This document shows positions 35,405 to 47,866 of a DNA stretch of 64,000 bases, piece after piece; position 1 is the stretch's first letter, and each line of letters begins with the position of its first letter. The stretch is from Paramarasmius palmivorus (taxonomy: Eukaryota; Basidiomycota; Agaricomycetes; Agaricales; Marasmiaceae): assembly GCA_037176845.1 (NCBI GenBank), contig JAYKXP010000026.1, positions 186,001-250,000 of the forward strand, in the 5' to 3' direction. The position numbers were made by a program, and so were the translations under genes. Below the pieces are notes generated by a model. The model had not been told where the DNA came from and made no database searches. It saw only the letters and a program-made list of their open reading frames with translations.

Positions 35405-35432
35405 GGTTAGTGGTTAGGGTTAGGGGTTAGGT
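35405..35432. repeat. Telomere-like interstitial repeat
   Basis: ggttagtggttagggttaggggttagg consists of four to five imperfect TTAGGG-type units, the telomere repeat of basidiomycetes, located inside the TIR-bounded element. Confidence 0.55.
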
Positions 35433-35580
35433 TTCTATGTATTGTAGAAGCTAAAATACAGCAGGATAGTTCAGAAATGTAGGTATAAGTACACGGAAGT
35501 AGGTTTTGACGACGCGACGCGTCGTGTCAGGTGAGTGGAAAGATGATGTCATTACGGTGATCTCGCCGTTATCTCTTATC

Positions 35581-35595
35581 AGCTCACGACGCATC
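35581..35595 (-). repeat. Right terminal inverted repeat
   Basis: agctcacgacgcatc, inverse of the left end. Confidence 0.7.
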
Positions 35596-36328
35596 CAGTA
35601 TGGACTCCATTCTCGCGGCTTTTGAATTACCTGCGATCATCTACGTGATTTGTGACGAAGGCCCGGGATGCAAGCGACTGGGCTGCACGGTGCAGCGGGT
35701 GCAGCCTGCACCCTCACTTTGCCCTCACTTTTTGGTTGCCGAGCCTTAGGTGAGGCTACTTTTTGGGAATGTTACACGTCTCAGCAACGTCTCGGACATT
35801 GGAGCAGGCGCATTATCGCTATCTCTGTTAAGTACACTAGTATGTATCTGGTCTTGTAAACGTAGCGGGCTCTGCCGCTTGCCGGCCCTAATGGGTAATT
35901 TGTGAAACGTTGAGGCATCTCCGCGGGTGTCATTCGGTCTATTCGGAAATTGCCGGCGACTCTCGCTCTGTCATCTAGAACGACGCAGATATGCATATGC
36001 ACTGCTAGCCTGCTTGGGCTGAGTTCCCGCTTGAAAAGCTATTTTGTTGTTTTCAGAGTCGTCGGTTCGCAGGTACGTATCAATTTGAATGCTGACTACA
36101 CGATAAACAGTTCACAGTCCTGAGTACACGGTTGTACTACAACACTTCGTGCCTACTTCCTTCCGATCCAGAGGTGGTTGCTATATACACATGGTCTCTG
36201 CCATTTCGAAGTCCTTGAGTGTAGGGGTTCTTTATACTCCAATTCCTCCGTCGGTAAAGGTTTATGACCCTAGGCAGACGATATCGCGACTTCGGGGGCG
36301 ATGCGAACTGACCGGCGCCTAAACACAC

Positions 36329-39261
36329 TCAAACCAAACACCCTGCGCAGAAAAACATCCACCGTATCTTTCTAAACATTGACTTGCGCTCTGCCTGCGT
36401 TGGCGCTGGAGCACCAATGAGGGCGACAGTGCTTCCGCTTTGCGATATTGCACTGCCCTCGCCGACGGAAGTAACTGAATCATCGCAGGGAAAAGCTGCC
36501 AGGTCATGGAGAGAGTCATTGTGAGAGGTAGTACCGTCTTCGGGAGGAATGACACGATCACTATCAGAGATCGTACTACTTGTTGAGCCGGGTGCTGTTG
36601 CATCTACCTGGATAGATGACCTGGGCGAGTTCCTGCTCCCGGGAGAATTCGTGTCTTCTGTATTACTGACGGAAATGATGCTCCCGTTAGAACTTGAAGA
36701 GGTAGGAGCGTGGTGATTATTCGGCGAGGCCGGATCCACTGAGTTGTTTCCAAGAGAGATCATGGACTCATTGGAAACACCATCTTCATCGGAGGCTGCG
36801 CCTCCCAGAAACTCACTCAACCAGGAGCGGAAGTCACTGTAAGGGGAGACTGTAAAGTTGGCAAACAGATCCCGACGCTCATACAGAAGCTTCTTGAATG
36901 CAGCCAGATCCTCTTCCTACACTAAAACCATCAATTTTGTTCGCATGTTATCAATTAGCGTCACATACCTGTACCAGGCCTTGGCTAACACTTTCAGATG
37001 TACCATATAAGACATCATTGTCAAACACCTCGCTGGCATCCTCACTTAGAGATTCGTGAGTATGAAAGACCCTCTTCAGCATCTCTGATTTGCCATTGGT
37101 TGGTGTAATATGCACTACCGCCCAAGTGTCAGGGAGAACGTCATAGGGATCACAGGTAATGGGAAGGACTAATAAGTGTATTGTCCTTGTCCACTTACTA
37201 AACTGATGTCCCCACCACTGCTTCCCCCACCACTGGAGGTAATAGTCCCGAATAAGACCGAGCATATTATCTGCTTCCATCTGAGTACTGAAAGCCGACA
37301 AACCACATTCCAGATCAAAAGTGGCTTCCGTTGCACAGATGCGCAGACTATCACGGGCATAACCGACGTAAAAACCATCAAGAAAGGACGCCGTCCTCTC
37401 GATGAATCGCTGAGGTGCTTTATCACTGAGTGACTAGACAAAAATGAGAAATTTAATAAGAACTCGACAGAGATGCCACATACCTTTGCCCATTTCAAGC
37501 ATTCTTTGAACATGAAGAGTGTCAGTGTACCCGGCCATCCCATTGTCAAAAGCAGAGCCTCTACAACAACGGGCTCAAACCTCTCCAGTTCAGTTATTAA
37601 GCCAGTACTTGGAGTATCCACTTGGGAACAGTAGTTTGCCCAGTATACAGACGCGTAGTCCAGGCTAGCGTCATTGGCACTAGCTTGATCCTCCCACCTG
37701 GCAAATGCAGCGTCAAATGATTGTCCAGGTAGGCAATATGGCGGGTAATACGATGCATGGGAAGAAAGGATGTTGAGAAGCAGTGTGGCAACAAGGTCAT
37801 AGTACTCTGAATCAGAATACTGCTGGACGTGGTAATGCCCCGAACGAGCTTTGTTTAGGAGGAACTCTGTGAAGGAGGCATGTCGGATGTGTATAGTGAA
37901 GTTTGCATTCTCAGCAACGTGAATTACCGAGTGGAGTTTCGATAGTAGGGTCTCAATTTCACCAGGCTTGAGTTGGAAGAGTCTTGTGATATTGGATGGC
38001 AAGTTCAAATCGATTTCATTATCCAATTCAACATATAAAGTCTTTGGTGGATGTGGGGTAACAAGAAATCGGAGAATTGGATACACCTTCTCCCAATGGC
38101 GGCATGTGGACACGATTGATTGGTACAGCATGTCGAGAGCAGGATATGGAGACTCTGGTAGGTCACCAGGCTCGGTACTCAGGATGGTTTCCAACCGATC
38201 CTGCGGCCGCTCGTCGCAGGTGTCAAGATAGTTGACGACCGTGACGGCGAAAATGAACTGCCCGCTTGCTCGCTTGACAAGGTCCATCACCTGCTCTTCG
38301 CTCGGCCATACCTCTCCCTCATGCCTCAGCACACTGTAATGCTTTTCTCGAAGCTCTGCGAATTTCTCCAAAAGGTATCGTTGAATATCGAGGTCCGACT
38401 CTGTTAGCTTGCCCGTGAATTGAATAGTTGTGCGAGATATCTCGACTCGCGCGAGACATGATGCAAAGACGGCGCTGTTCATGCCATGTCGAATCGATGG
38501 CTCAGGGCGGCTGCAGACAAGGAATATGAAAGAGAATGGATTGGAAGCGGTGAAGGAGATGGCACGATCAATAATGCCTAAGAGTCGTCCTTGGGAGGGC
38601 AGATCAACACATTCATCCAGTCCGTCCACGACGATGAGATTTGGGAGTCCCTGACGCTGAGCTTGTGTAAGCTGCGAGAATGGTTCGAGTAGCAGCTTTT
38701 GAAACTGGTTTTCAGCAGACGTTTGGAAGACGTTTGGGTGGGCACGAATGGCTTCAATGATGAGAGGCCCGACAACCTCTCTGAGGGATTCAGATGTACA
38801 GCATTGGTATGCCAAGGTCGCGACGAACGGACTGAGTTTATCTCGACTGGCGTCGTTCCGCGAGAAGAAAAATGCTCCACAGAGCTGGTCGAGATGATCC
38901 TCCGATACTCTCTGTGCGATTGCAGACTTTCCTACGCCAGCGGCCCCATAAACCCAGCAGACTCTGACCTGTTTTTCTTCACCTCGAATCCACTGGTCCA
39001 GGCTGCTGAGAGTCCTCACCCGAGTGTTTGGATGACAATTGGGTTGGGGATAGCGCGCCTCGGCGTCATGGCATGCATTCATCGCTGCTTGGTCCGCGAG
39101 TTTTTGAAGGATTTGGGGTATGTTGTCTGTATAGCCAGTGAGTATTATATGGAGTGAAGAATGTGTATTTACTGACCATGATACGTATTGTATTGAGTAC
39201 CCTGAACGTTGTTGAAAGTGCCTCCGTGCATGGTGAAGCCTCCTGCATTGTGAAGAGCCAT
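36329..39261 (-). CDS. NACHT-domain NTPase (NLR-like)
   Basis: Four exons (39261-39177, 39126-37484, 37433-36969, 36916-36329) encode 926 residues. A short Gly/Asn-rich N-terminus (GGFTMHGGTFNNVQG) is followed by a helical region, then the NACHT core with Walker A YGAAGVGKSAI, FFFSR, Walker B LIVVDGLDE and FLVCSRPE sensor. A helical middle part contains IRHASFTEFLL, typical of basidiomycete NACHT proteins. No ankyrin, WD or TPR repeats follow; the C-terminal 160 residues are Ser/Asn-rich and disordered. Such proteins are thought to act in non-self recognition or programmed cell death. Start 39261 is chosen over the upstream open frame (to 39594) because MALHNAGGF matches the family start. Confidence 0.85.
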
Positions 39262-40161
39262 GAGAACCGTTGATCGACGTGAGTGGTGCCTGCAAAGGGC
39301 CTGCTGAATCGGAAGGAGGTTGATGCAGCAGGCACTGCGAAAGAGGAAGTCGGGAGCGGGCCTGGGTTTCCGATTGTATGGGCTAAGGCGGAATGATAAA
39401 GTGATGAGGAGACGAGGAGACGAGGAGGTGCAGGTCTGAATGTAGGACTGCGAAGAGGAAAAGGGATGTAGGTGATGCTGGAGCGGATGTCGTCGAGGAA
39501 AGACAACCAAAAGCTTCGTGTCAAACAGGCCGAATAAAACAATGATCCTCCCACAAATCTCCACCAGAGCGCATGTCAATTCATTCGTTTTCATACGTTT
39601 TCCATGTTGAATCGAAGCGCTGGTTCAACGCTGGTCTTTGATGGTTTTCCTCAGAGCCGAGTGTATTATTCGGAAAGTGAAATTCAATCCCGTTGTCGAA
39701 TCGATCATGAGCGAAATCCAATAACGGTTGGAGGCGAGGAGTTTGTTGAACGTTGAATGCAAGTGAAGGAACGGTCCAGTCGGTGAAGGTTAGTAGAGCA
39801 GGCTGACGCGCTCGCCAATCCATCATGATCCTCACGACCATCACCCCATTATTCTCTCGGAATGAATGCCAATCAGATGCATTTCTACTAGTTCACAATG
39901 GTACTTAGAGGCAAGATATCAAGCACTGTATAGAAATCGAACATAGCAATTTCCTCGTCACTTTCCCCTGGGATAACATTTAATTATACCACTTCCCAGA
40001 CTTAGCCACATCGAGCACTGTCATTTTCTTTGCTCGTCTCTGGCGGTCACTGGCGTGGGCTGATCAATTCGGGGTCGCCTCTGAGTGTCGAGGCTTTGCA
40101 CGACCATAACAAACGCTCGAACTCTCGGGAAAGCGACGTATTCGGCATATTGGGTTACGCA
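39262..40161. other. Intergenic region
   Basis: It contains the NACHT gene promoter and the 3' side of the FAD oxidase. Open frames here are uninterrupted but low in coding character; no feature is supported. Confidence 0.45.
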
Positions 40162-42196
40162 TTAACTCACATTCGTCCTACAAAGTCTGCCATTCTCTAC
40201 TTCCTCCCATCTATCACCTCCGACTGCGATAGATCCATAAAGTATCTGAAGTGGATCGTATTTATCCTTGATGTGTAGCAGCCTATCATAATTTGCGCCA
40301 TAGAATGTACGCTTGAAGTCAGGCTCATTCGGATCAGCCTGTGGATGCTGCTCAGAGATTTATGACGAGGGCAATCGTTCGTGACATACCTCATTGAGAT
40401 AAGCCCCAGTATCCGGTGCTAGCTCAACTAGGAGTGGATCTAGCTGGTTGGTTATTCTATCCATATCCCTTGTGATTTGATCAAGAGGTCCCCCATCGAC
40501 TAGTGGCCTATACGCGAACGGAACTATCAGAAGGACATACTAGCTGTTTGTAGTACTAACACCTACAGGACAAGCATCGTCATATGTGAAATCTCCCGCC
40601 AGGCCGGCAGTACGGCGTTTGAAGGGTGCCCTGCAACCTCTAGAGATGGCTTGAGAACCGTGTCGACAGTTACTGCGCCAGCGTTTATGATCGTCCTCAG
40701 AGTGTCCACATATTGGTTGAAAGTGATTTCGTCTTCCCAGATGGAAGGTGGCATCAATCGGGTATTTGATAGTATGTTCGCGATTGGAATGTTTGCAAAC
40801 GATGCAACAGCTTCATATGCATCGAGATAGTTGTCGAGTGTCCGTATCGTCAGATTGAAGTCCATTCCTAATCCATCTAGTGCTTGCCGTATTGGTTCGA
40901 CCAATGTTGTTACTTGCTCTGTCGTCTTGTTCACAGCAAACATCGGACTCATGGTGAAGGATGTACTGGTGATGGTGGTGAAGCTGAAAACTTTGGAATC
41001 CGAAAACGCTGGGGTGGCAGCAGAGTGGCTCCGAATAGCAGCCCAATAATCTTCTTGTGACACGCCGGTAGAAGAGAAGTCGAGAAAGGCTACTGTCACA
41101 GGCAGGTCTGGGTGAGCTTTGATGGTGACCGACCAGACGATCCCGTAGGTACCTCCGCCCTACATCGATATGTTAAGCGACTAGTGAAATCGTGAATGCA
41201 CGGTGCATACTCCGCCACTGAGCGCCCAATAAAGATCTTCGTTCTCCGTTGGTGATGCGACGAGAAATTGGCCCTCTGTTGTGATTACCTCGAATTCCAG
41301 CGACTGGTCGGCAGCAAGACCATAGAACGAGCTCAGCGCAGAATGACCACCACCTTGAATATAACCTCCAGCGAAGCCCACTGTCTTTGACGGGAATGAG
41401 AAAAGAACGAGGGTAATGATTGCACAACTCACTGGACATTCCCCGCTTACTATAGCCAGACCCTTTAGAGACGCTACTTTGACCAAATCTATCCCTCGTA
41501 CACCTGCCGATACTTGGAAGGCTGGACCGCTGTACTGGTTCGACTTGTAGTCGGGAATCCAAACCACATCAGTCAGGTGGTGCATCCAGACGGAAACAGC
41601 ACCAGTTCCCGTCGATCTTCCCATGTAGCTACGGTAATGGTTAGCATGGTCAGGCCTCATAATGAACATCGTAACACGAACTCATGGCCTGTGTTTTTGA
41701 CGACGAGTCGTATATTGTGGTCCTTTACGAACTGGACAGTCTTCACGACATGTTCTGGTTTAGATACATTGACCGCATATTGGACATAAGCGCCAATCCG
41801 ACAGGGAGTGTCTCTGGAATCGAAAGGATCGCAACTTTTGTTGAGGAAAATGGGATCCATTATAGAGGATGGATTCGGCTGACTGTGAATAGTGGTGTTC
41901 TAGCCTGAAGACGGGATAACAAGTATGTATTAGACGTACTGGAACTCCGGAAGGTGCCAATTCTCTCGCACTACGTTGCATTGTTGCTCGTCGAAAGTTG
42001 GGTCATGACACGGAGATCCGATAGGTACTGTCCTAATGAGTCGTCCATCCACGCTTTGGTTGAAGGCATCCCAAGTGTCTTTGGACGGCCATTCTTTATC
42101 GGTGGGTAAAATCCGGCATGCTGGAAGTGACTGGGCTCGACAAGCTAACAGAGCGCGTGCTGCGAAGACAAAGAACGTGCCAGCTCCGAGGAACAT
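40162..42196 (-). CDS. Secreted FAD-linked oxidase, berberine-bridge-enzyme type
   Basis: Exons 42196-41940, 41882-41682, 41628-41433, 41384-41211, 41159-40572, 40539-40390 and 40338-40162 give about 580 residues. After a signal-like N-terminus (GTFFVFAARALLACRAQ) the PCMH/FAD-binding fold shows VVKNTGHDYMGRSTG with the His expected to bind FAD covalently, VSAGVRG, GFAGGYIQGGGHS and GGGTYGIVWSVT. The C-terminal BBE domain is recognised by FYGANYDRLLHIKDKYDP. Family members oxidise alcohols, sugars or alkaloid-like substrates with O2; the substrate is unknown. The junction at 40571-40540 is a problem: only a 32-nt gtcctg...gctag segment keeps the frame, far below the normal intron size, so an indel is possible. 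Confidence 0.8.
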
Positions 42197-42560
42197 TGCT
42201 ATTGGACGCGTGTGAAGAGGGGGACCTTGAGTGGAAGTTACGCAACTCGAATTGTACTCACTGTCTGGCTGAGAATCGAGGAAACGCCCGTGACAGCCAA
42301 AAACGACTGATCGCGCGACACGAATGGTTGACCGACTCCGCTCATTTCTAAGCACTTGGATTCGGGGCACAGTAACAAAGGAGGCGCTGTGAAAAGATAT
42401 CTATCCAGCTGGAAAGCATGGTAGTGGTGACCGGAAGAGGGATGCCGCGGCAAAGGGCCTGGTCTCAGACCATACCGTGACTCAGCAAGAAAGCTTCACG
42501 TTTCACTAGTTACTTTTCTCTCTCTTTTGGTGTTGACATCCTGTAGGACAAGCCATAATC
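42197..42560. other. Divergent promoter region of FAD oxidase and F-box genes
   Basis: No coding sequence or repeat is recognised in 364 bp between the divergent starts. Confidence 0.45.
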
Positions 42561-44406
42561 ATGTCGTTAAACGACCCGCCTCAGTCAACCTCACCAGTAG
42601 AACCTTTTCTGTGCCTACAACCAGTCTACATCCCCCAATCGCAGCATGCCACAGTGGATATAGAGAACCTCCGATCGAATCGTCTCCCTTCTGAGGCTGA
42701 GGCTTCTCGAATGTGCGCCTTACTGAAGGTCGAGTCGCTCGAATTGCAGAACATTGAGCAGGAGATCCGGCGCGTCCGTCAGATATTGGCAGAGCTGGAA
42801 AGGCGTGGAGAATACCTCAGTCAAGAGATAAGGCGAAGGCAAAGTTGGCTCTCCCCTATTCGCAGGCTTCCAGTCGAGGTCATCGAGAAGATTTTCGCGC
42901 AAACGTGCTTGGGGGACGGCGCAGAAGAATTTTCGCTCGACATACACTCTGTAGACCGGGAAAAGGAATATTCGTCATACATCGGCCGAAGAGGTTTCTT
43001 CAAACGCTCCGTTGCTATAACGTGTGTTTTGTCCCAGGTATCCCATCACTGGAGAAAGGTCACAACGGCCTCTCCTCGTTTGTGGTCATCGCTCTCACTC
43101 GATGTAACGAAGATGGACAAAGGTCATGCAGCCTTGATCAATCTCTATGTTCTCAACTCGGCCTCCTATCCACTGAATCTTTCCCTGTACGGGAAGAAGT
43201 GGGGATATGACTATTTCCAACACGACAATCAGAACGATGCTATCAATGAGTTGGGGCACACAGGTTTCACCGTACTTCGTTCTTTGATTCAGAATGCACT
43301 CCACCGCTGCTCGCAACTCCGCTACAATTTCCCTAACGATGATCTACTCGCCTTTGTTGGGACTGGTACGCCAACTCAATTCACGTTTCCCTTCCTCTCG
43401 CACTTCTGTGATTGCACGTCAAGAGCACGAGTCAATCCAGACTCCCATTGGTTCTGGCAGTCTATCAAAACTGCCCCACAGCTCAATCGCCTCACCATCG
43501 AAAAATACGCGGTTCCCAAAGTCGACTACTTTCCTAAACGACTCCGCTCATTGCACATCAAGGGGCGAGACAGTGGTTTGGTGCAATTGCTATCGTGTTC
43601 CGCAGATAGAGTCACTGCATATTGAAGGTCTGTGCCAGCCCAGTATTGAAGGCATTGGTTCACTTAGTCTTCCACATCTCCGAAGCATGGTCATCGATAC
43701 TCCGAGTCTTTCTGATGTCGACGAGTTTTTCGCTGCCTTATACGTGCCGTCCCTTTCATCTGTAAAGCTAGACATACTTCCTTCTGGTACCTTGAATTTC
43801 CTTCACGTGGTGGATGGCGTACACATGGCCAATACTCAATCTCTTCAGTCGATGCTTCAACGATCTCATATCCAGGATCTTGACATCTGCTTCCCATTTT
43901 CGACGGTCTCTCCAGCCGCAATCATAGCGTTGCTACAATCAATTCCAAATCTAGTTCGATTCAAGCTGGATTACGTCGTTTCAGAGATGCAGCCTTCGAT
44001 CATCCCACTCTTATGCTTTAGAATGTCTATGCCACCACCCTCCTCTTCTACTCAACATGCAAGTCGACAGGAAGACAACCTCCTGCCGCGGTTACAGCAG
44101 CTTTCAGTTCGCGAAATCTGGGATGAAGGACCATACGATGCAAATGTGAGCATTGCGAACGTGGAATGCATAACGGCAATGCTAGAGTCTAGGCCGATTG
44201 GGGATGTTTCGGTGACTTTCACCAGCCTTCGAGAACAACCGGGACCTCGAATCAGGAAGCAACAGCTACCTTCAGATCTGGCTCCAAGGATACAGGCGCT
44301 CAGGTTGGGCGGTGCGAGGAGATTCTTCCTCGACTTACCATTGGTTAGAATGGATACTCCAAACAGCGCTAAGCACGCAGTTGATTGTAAGACAGTCTCA
44401 AGCTAA
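42561..44406 (+). CDS. F-box protein with internal frame break
   Basis: A coiled-coil N-terminus (EQEIRRVRQILAELERRGEYLSQEI) leads into an F-box-like segment (LPVEVIEKIFAQTC, later VSHHWRKVTTASPRLWSSL). Leucine-rich strands follow. The first frame stops at 43625 and the downstream frame (to 44406) continues the same protein: removing one T in gtgttcc near 43600 joins LVQLLSCS to PQIESLHIEG and gives 614 residues. No intron of plausible size fits. It is therefore a recent pseudogene or an assembly error. F-box proteins of this shape are massively expanded in Agaricomycetes and their substrates are unknown. Confidence 0.7.
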
Positions 44407-44484
44407 CTGCGATCCATTTCTGACCCTGACATTGTACCTTTACAGATCATGCATTGAATTTCTTTAGTGATGATTCTACGGTCG

Positions 44485-47400
44485 TCAATGCAACTGACGA
44501 TGGGCGCTAGACATGAAGTCATCAATACTAGCCAGGAATGTGTTCCAGTCGGTTGGCCTATCCTGTACATCAGCCAGTATATGTCGATAAACACATTCAA
44601 ATACATACCAAAGGTCACCACCAATGATAGATGCCGCGGGCTCGAATACTTCATCGTGTTGCAAAAATGGTTCCGGATTGGACACGGAAGAGCCACTTTG
44701 TGTGTAGTCGAAGCCAGAACCTATGAGTAACGGCGCTGTGGTGTGGATAGACGGATCCAGGTGAGAAGGCATGACCATATCTAGTTCAAGAGTACTAGCA
44801 GGATGAGTTTGTTGAAGCGCGTATATCGACATATCCATCAACGGTACTCCGAGCGCGGCGGAAGCGGGATAATCCGCATAGCCCGAATTCGTAGGGTCGC
44901 CGATTTGCTGATCGGAGGGATAAAATTCTCTGCTCCACGTTTCGGTAACGTGAATTGAGGTTGGTTGCATTGATGGTTGACCGACGCGGATTACAGTGTT
45001 CAAAACGTCGCTGGGTGGATGTCAGACACTGTTGACGCGTTGACGTCTCACAAGGGTTACTTACAAAACACGTCCAGCCATTTGATACCTGGACAAATAC
45101 GGTCAGTTCTAAATTCTGAAACCGAAAGTAAGATTTGGAAAATTCACTTCGGTTCGTAGTGTTTGAAGACATCTAGACATTTATGAACGTAGCCCATATC
45201 TCTCTGATACTCTGAAGCCAAGATCGTGTCTTTTTCTCGCCAAAGGGCAAGCAACAACATAAACGACGATGAGAGTAAAGGCGTCTGGTGGAAAGATCAG
45301 GGGGAAAAGCTTTGTGACAAGTCAAGTGAACTTACAATTACATTGGGTATCAACGACAGGGGCGGAAGCCTGCTCAGCTGGTCATTCTGTGGATGAAGTA
45401 TCTCAAGGATTTGGAACAGGGATCTAGCCGCATTGGAACAGATGCTCAAGGACGGAAACGGAAGCATAGGCGCTTCCCTGAGCCGCGGAATAAATGGACG
45501 ATGGATTAGGATTTGAACCCAATGGTAGACCATGTGCAGCAATGCTGATTGCTGGTAAAAAACTGTGCATTCCTTCCTATGTGGCTGCCATTTGACTGGG
45601 TTTCGATTGAGCAGAATTCTTACAGGATGAGAATGGAAGCTCACGATGTACAGGGATCTCATCGAGGAAGTTACGCAGCGCAGAATCTGCATACAGTGTC
45701 AGAAACGGAGATGTAAAGAGATGAATGATCCCTCACCGAGCTTAGACACTGCTTCTCTCTTCCAGTCTAGGCCTGATATGCTCACCCAAAGGTCGGTTCT
45801 TCTGGCAGTATACTGCCCAATCGTCAGTTTGTGATAGGGCACGTAACTAGGGAAGTTACTTACTAATGTACGCTCTACCAGGCTCAAGATGTCCAATAGC
45901 TTCAAAAGCGTTACGAAGTACGACGTAGTCGAAGGCTTCCCTCTTGGCTGCACGAACGGTTTTCCTGACCCAACGGATTCCCAATATTCATCATCGCACT
46001 CCGCAGGCAAATCGATATCAAAACTGATGAAAAGCGTTTCTAGTCAATTACATCGAGGCAGGAACCCGAAAGAAACCATGATGTACTCATCAGGAGTTGT
46101 GGCTCGAGGCCGTCCTTGGAAAAGACTGAGAATTAGATCCGTCGAGACTAGTATCCAAAAGGCACGCTTCCACAGCTCATCCTCTATAGTATGTTTTCGA
46201 TGCCCAGGTTTTCTGCGGTGAACTCCAATCTCGTGAACACATCGAATTCCAAAACCGATCGTAGTCCAAGCTGCTTCGTTTAGTGCAGTTGTCTGTAGAT
46301 AGAATGCTGATAGCTGTAAAGTGAATGAGCTCAAGGTGTGCTGACAAGGGATTACCGGTCGCCTACAATGCAAATTTGTAAATCGTAGAGCGTGGGAGGC
46401 TCAGTGAGAGAAGGTCGTATCAAGGGAATCTGGCAAAACCATTTCCAACCTTGACTAAATTCGGCATATCGGCCACTGCACAGATTACGAGGGTCGCTGG
46501 AGTGGCGGGACCCGAGCGCACATACAGATAAGACCAAGAGACCGAATGAACGATCTTGTAGATGTAGCTGATCCATCACTGCCCCCTCGAAGGTAGGGCG
46601 GTGCAGCAGAGGCGAGAATTGGTTTATATTGTCGAAGTAGAGACCAATGAGTTCCGCCAATAGGCCACCGTCTGGAAAGACAAGATCCGGTAACGCAAGC
46701 ATTTCGGTCTTTTTTTGCCACTGTGCGCAAGTTAGCTTCCCATTAGGATGATTAGATGTGAGCTCACGGGTGCCGCCTTCCACATCCAGGGTCGGTGATA
46801 TTTGGCCCAAGCGGCTCCAGTCAAAGACCTGGCTCCCAGTTCATCACGTCGGAAGTCCAAAGCACTTTGTACCCATATCCAGTTGCTCGATTTGCCAAAA
46901 TGTCTGTGTGCGCTGTCGATGTCGATCATCACTTTTTGGAAATCTTCCGTTATTGAATCGATGGAATCCTGGATACCCTGCTGTTTTCCTTCGAGTGAGG
47001 CGTTCAAAACTACCTCATAGTCTGAATCCTCACGAGTCGGGGGATCGCTTCTTGTCTCTGCTAGCCGTCTGTCCAAAGAACGAGCGAAGTTGGCCAGATC
47101 AACCAGCATCTTTCTGACATCTTCCAGATTTTCGGGAATGGCAAAAGGGTTTGAGGTGGACAGGATCGCGTTGACCAACGAGCGTACTGATTCATTCTTC
47201 TTGGTGCTTCTTCTGAGACTGAACGCAACGCATGTCGTCAGACAAGATGCCTTTTTTCAAGCTCGACATAGCGTACCCGGCTCTTGGACCGCGTTTCTGG
47301 AGAGACCATCGTCAAAAAAGCGTAGAGCGACTGTTTCAGCCACGTACTCTCTTCTCTAGCTCATGAGTGCATTCAATGTGCCCTTGAATACAATTTGAAC

Positions 47401-47642
47401 ATTTACTTGAAAGATTTACAGCACTGTCGCCTGGAAATGCAGATATAAGTTCTAAAAACTTGTATTTGAGAGAATTCCGTGACCTACATCGAACTGAAAA
47501 GAAAGCCGAATTGTCAGTACTCAGTTCTTGTTTTCAGTCAATGAGATATTAGCCACGCACCTTTTTTCCGTCGACATTCATCGCAAGCATTTTGCGTCCT
47601 CTGTCTCTTTCTTCCATGGATTTCGTTGCCCTCTGAGCTCAT
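44485..47642 (-). CDS. Zn2Cys6 transcription factor with fungal-specific TF domain
   Basis: The start at 47642 encodes a basic leader and the binuclear zinc cluster, assembled from three exons: ACDECRRKK, a 6-nt exon, and CDSAVNLSSKCSNCIQGHIEC, which gives the C-x2-C-x6-C-x9-C-x2-C-x6-C spacing. A Lys/Arg linker (KRKRGPRAG) and a leucine-rich dimerisation-like segment follow. The middle homology region has LIGLYFDNINQFSPLLHRPTFE and, after an intron, AAWTTIGFGIRCVHEIGVHRR, which are typical fungal_trans sequences. The C-terminal ~170 residues are poorly conserved and acidic, plausible activation domain. Exon borders in the second half (46.4-45.2 kb) are only roughly placed. Target genes are unknown; the neighbours are an RNI-like and an F-box gene. 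Confidence 0.8.
47489..47494 (-). other. 6-nt microexon in the Zn2Cys6 gene
   Basis: The bases ttcgat between acceptor tttcag and donor gtaggt supply V-R and the first base of the third cysteine codon. Skipping it destroys the zinc cluster. Confidence 0.65.
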
Positions 47643-47866
47643 GTTGCGTGTTCACGTAGCTCCCAGAGAACGAGGACAAGCGCCAGATATATAAGTAAGA
47701 GCCATAGTCGCGCCCGTTACCCTCTTACGTTGAATCTACTTCGGTGAGTTCGTTGGGCGCATTGGAATGAAGAGCAAATAACGTAAGCGTGGAGGCTTGG
47801 GAGAAGTCGAGCGCGGTTTTCGAGCGCGTCTACAATTTTGTGAAGCGCCCTTTCGCGCTAACCGCC

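Larger units (their letters stand above)
35111..35595. mobile_element. Putative MITE-like element with 15-bp terminal inverted repeats
   Basis: The left end gatgcgtcgtgagct (35111-35125) is exactly inverted at 35581-35595. Subterminal copies of cgagatca (about 35141 left, inverted near 35560) extend the symmetry imperfectly. The 485-bp interior has no ORF and contains hairpins, G-runs and telomere-like repeats. No target-site duplication is obvious in the flanks (ggctc left, cagta right), so the class is unknown. Confidence 0.5.
34285..36328. other. Gene-poor 2-kb region with a TIR-bounded element
   Basis: No gene is supported. The middle holds a putative non-autonomous transposable element (35111-35595). 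On either side are only short open frames without motifs. Confidence 0.5.

Noticed and set aside
37169..37198. A gtaagt...ttag segment (30 nt) inside the NACHT exon that looks like an intron
   Set aside because: It is too short for a spliceosomal intron, is a multiple of three and the frame is open through it.
39262..39594. Upstream extension of the NACHT reading frame
   Set aside because: The frame is open but low-complexity, and the internal ATG at 39261 matches the family start.
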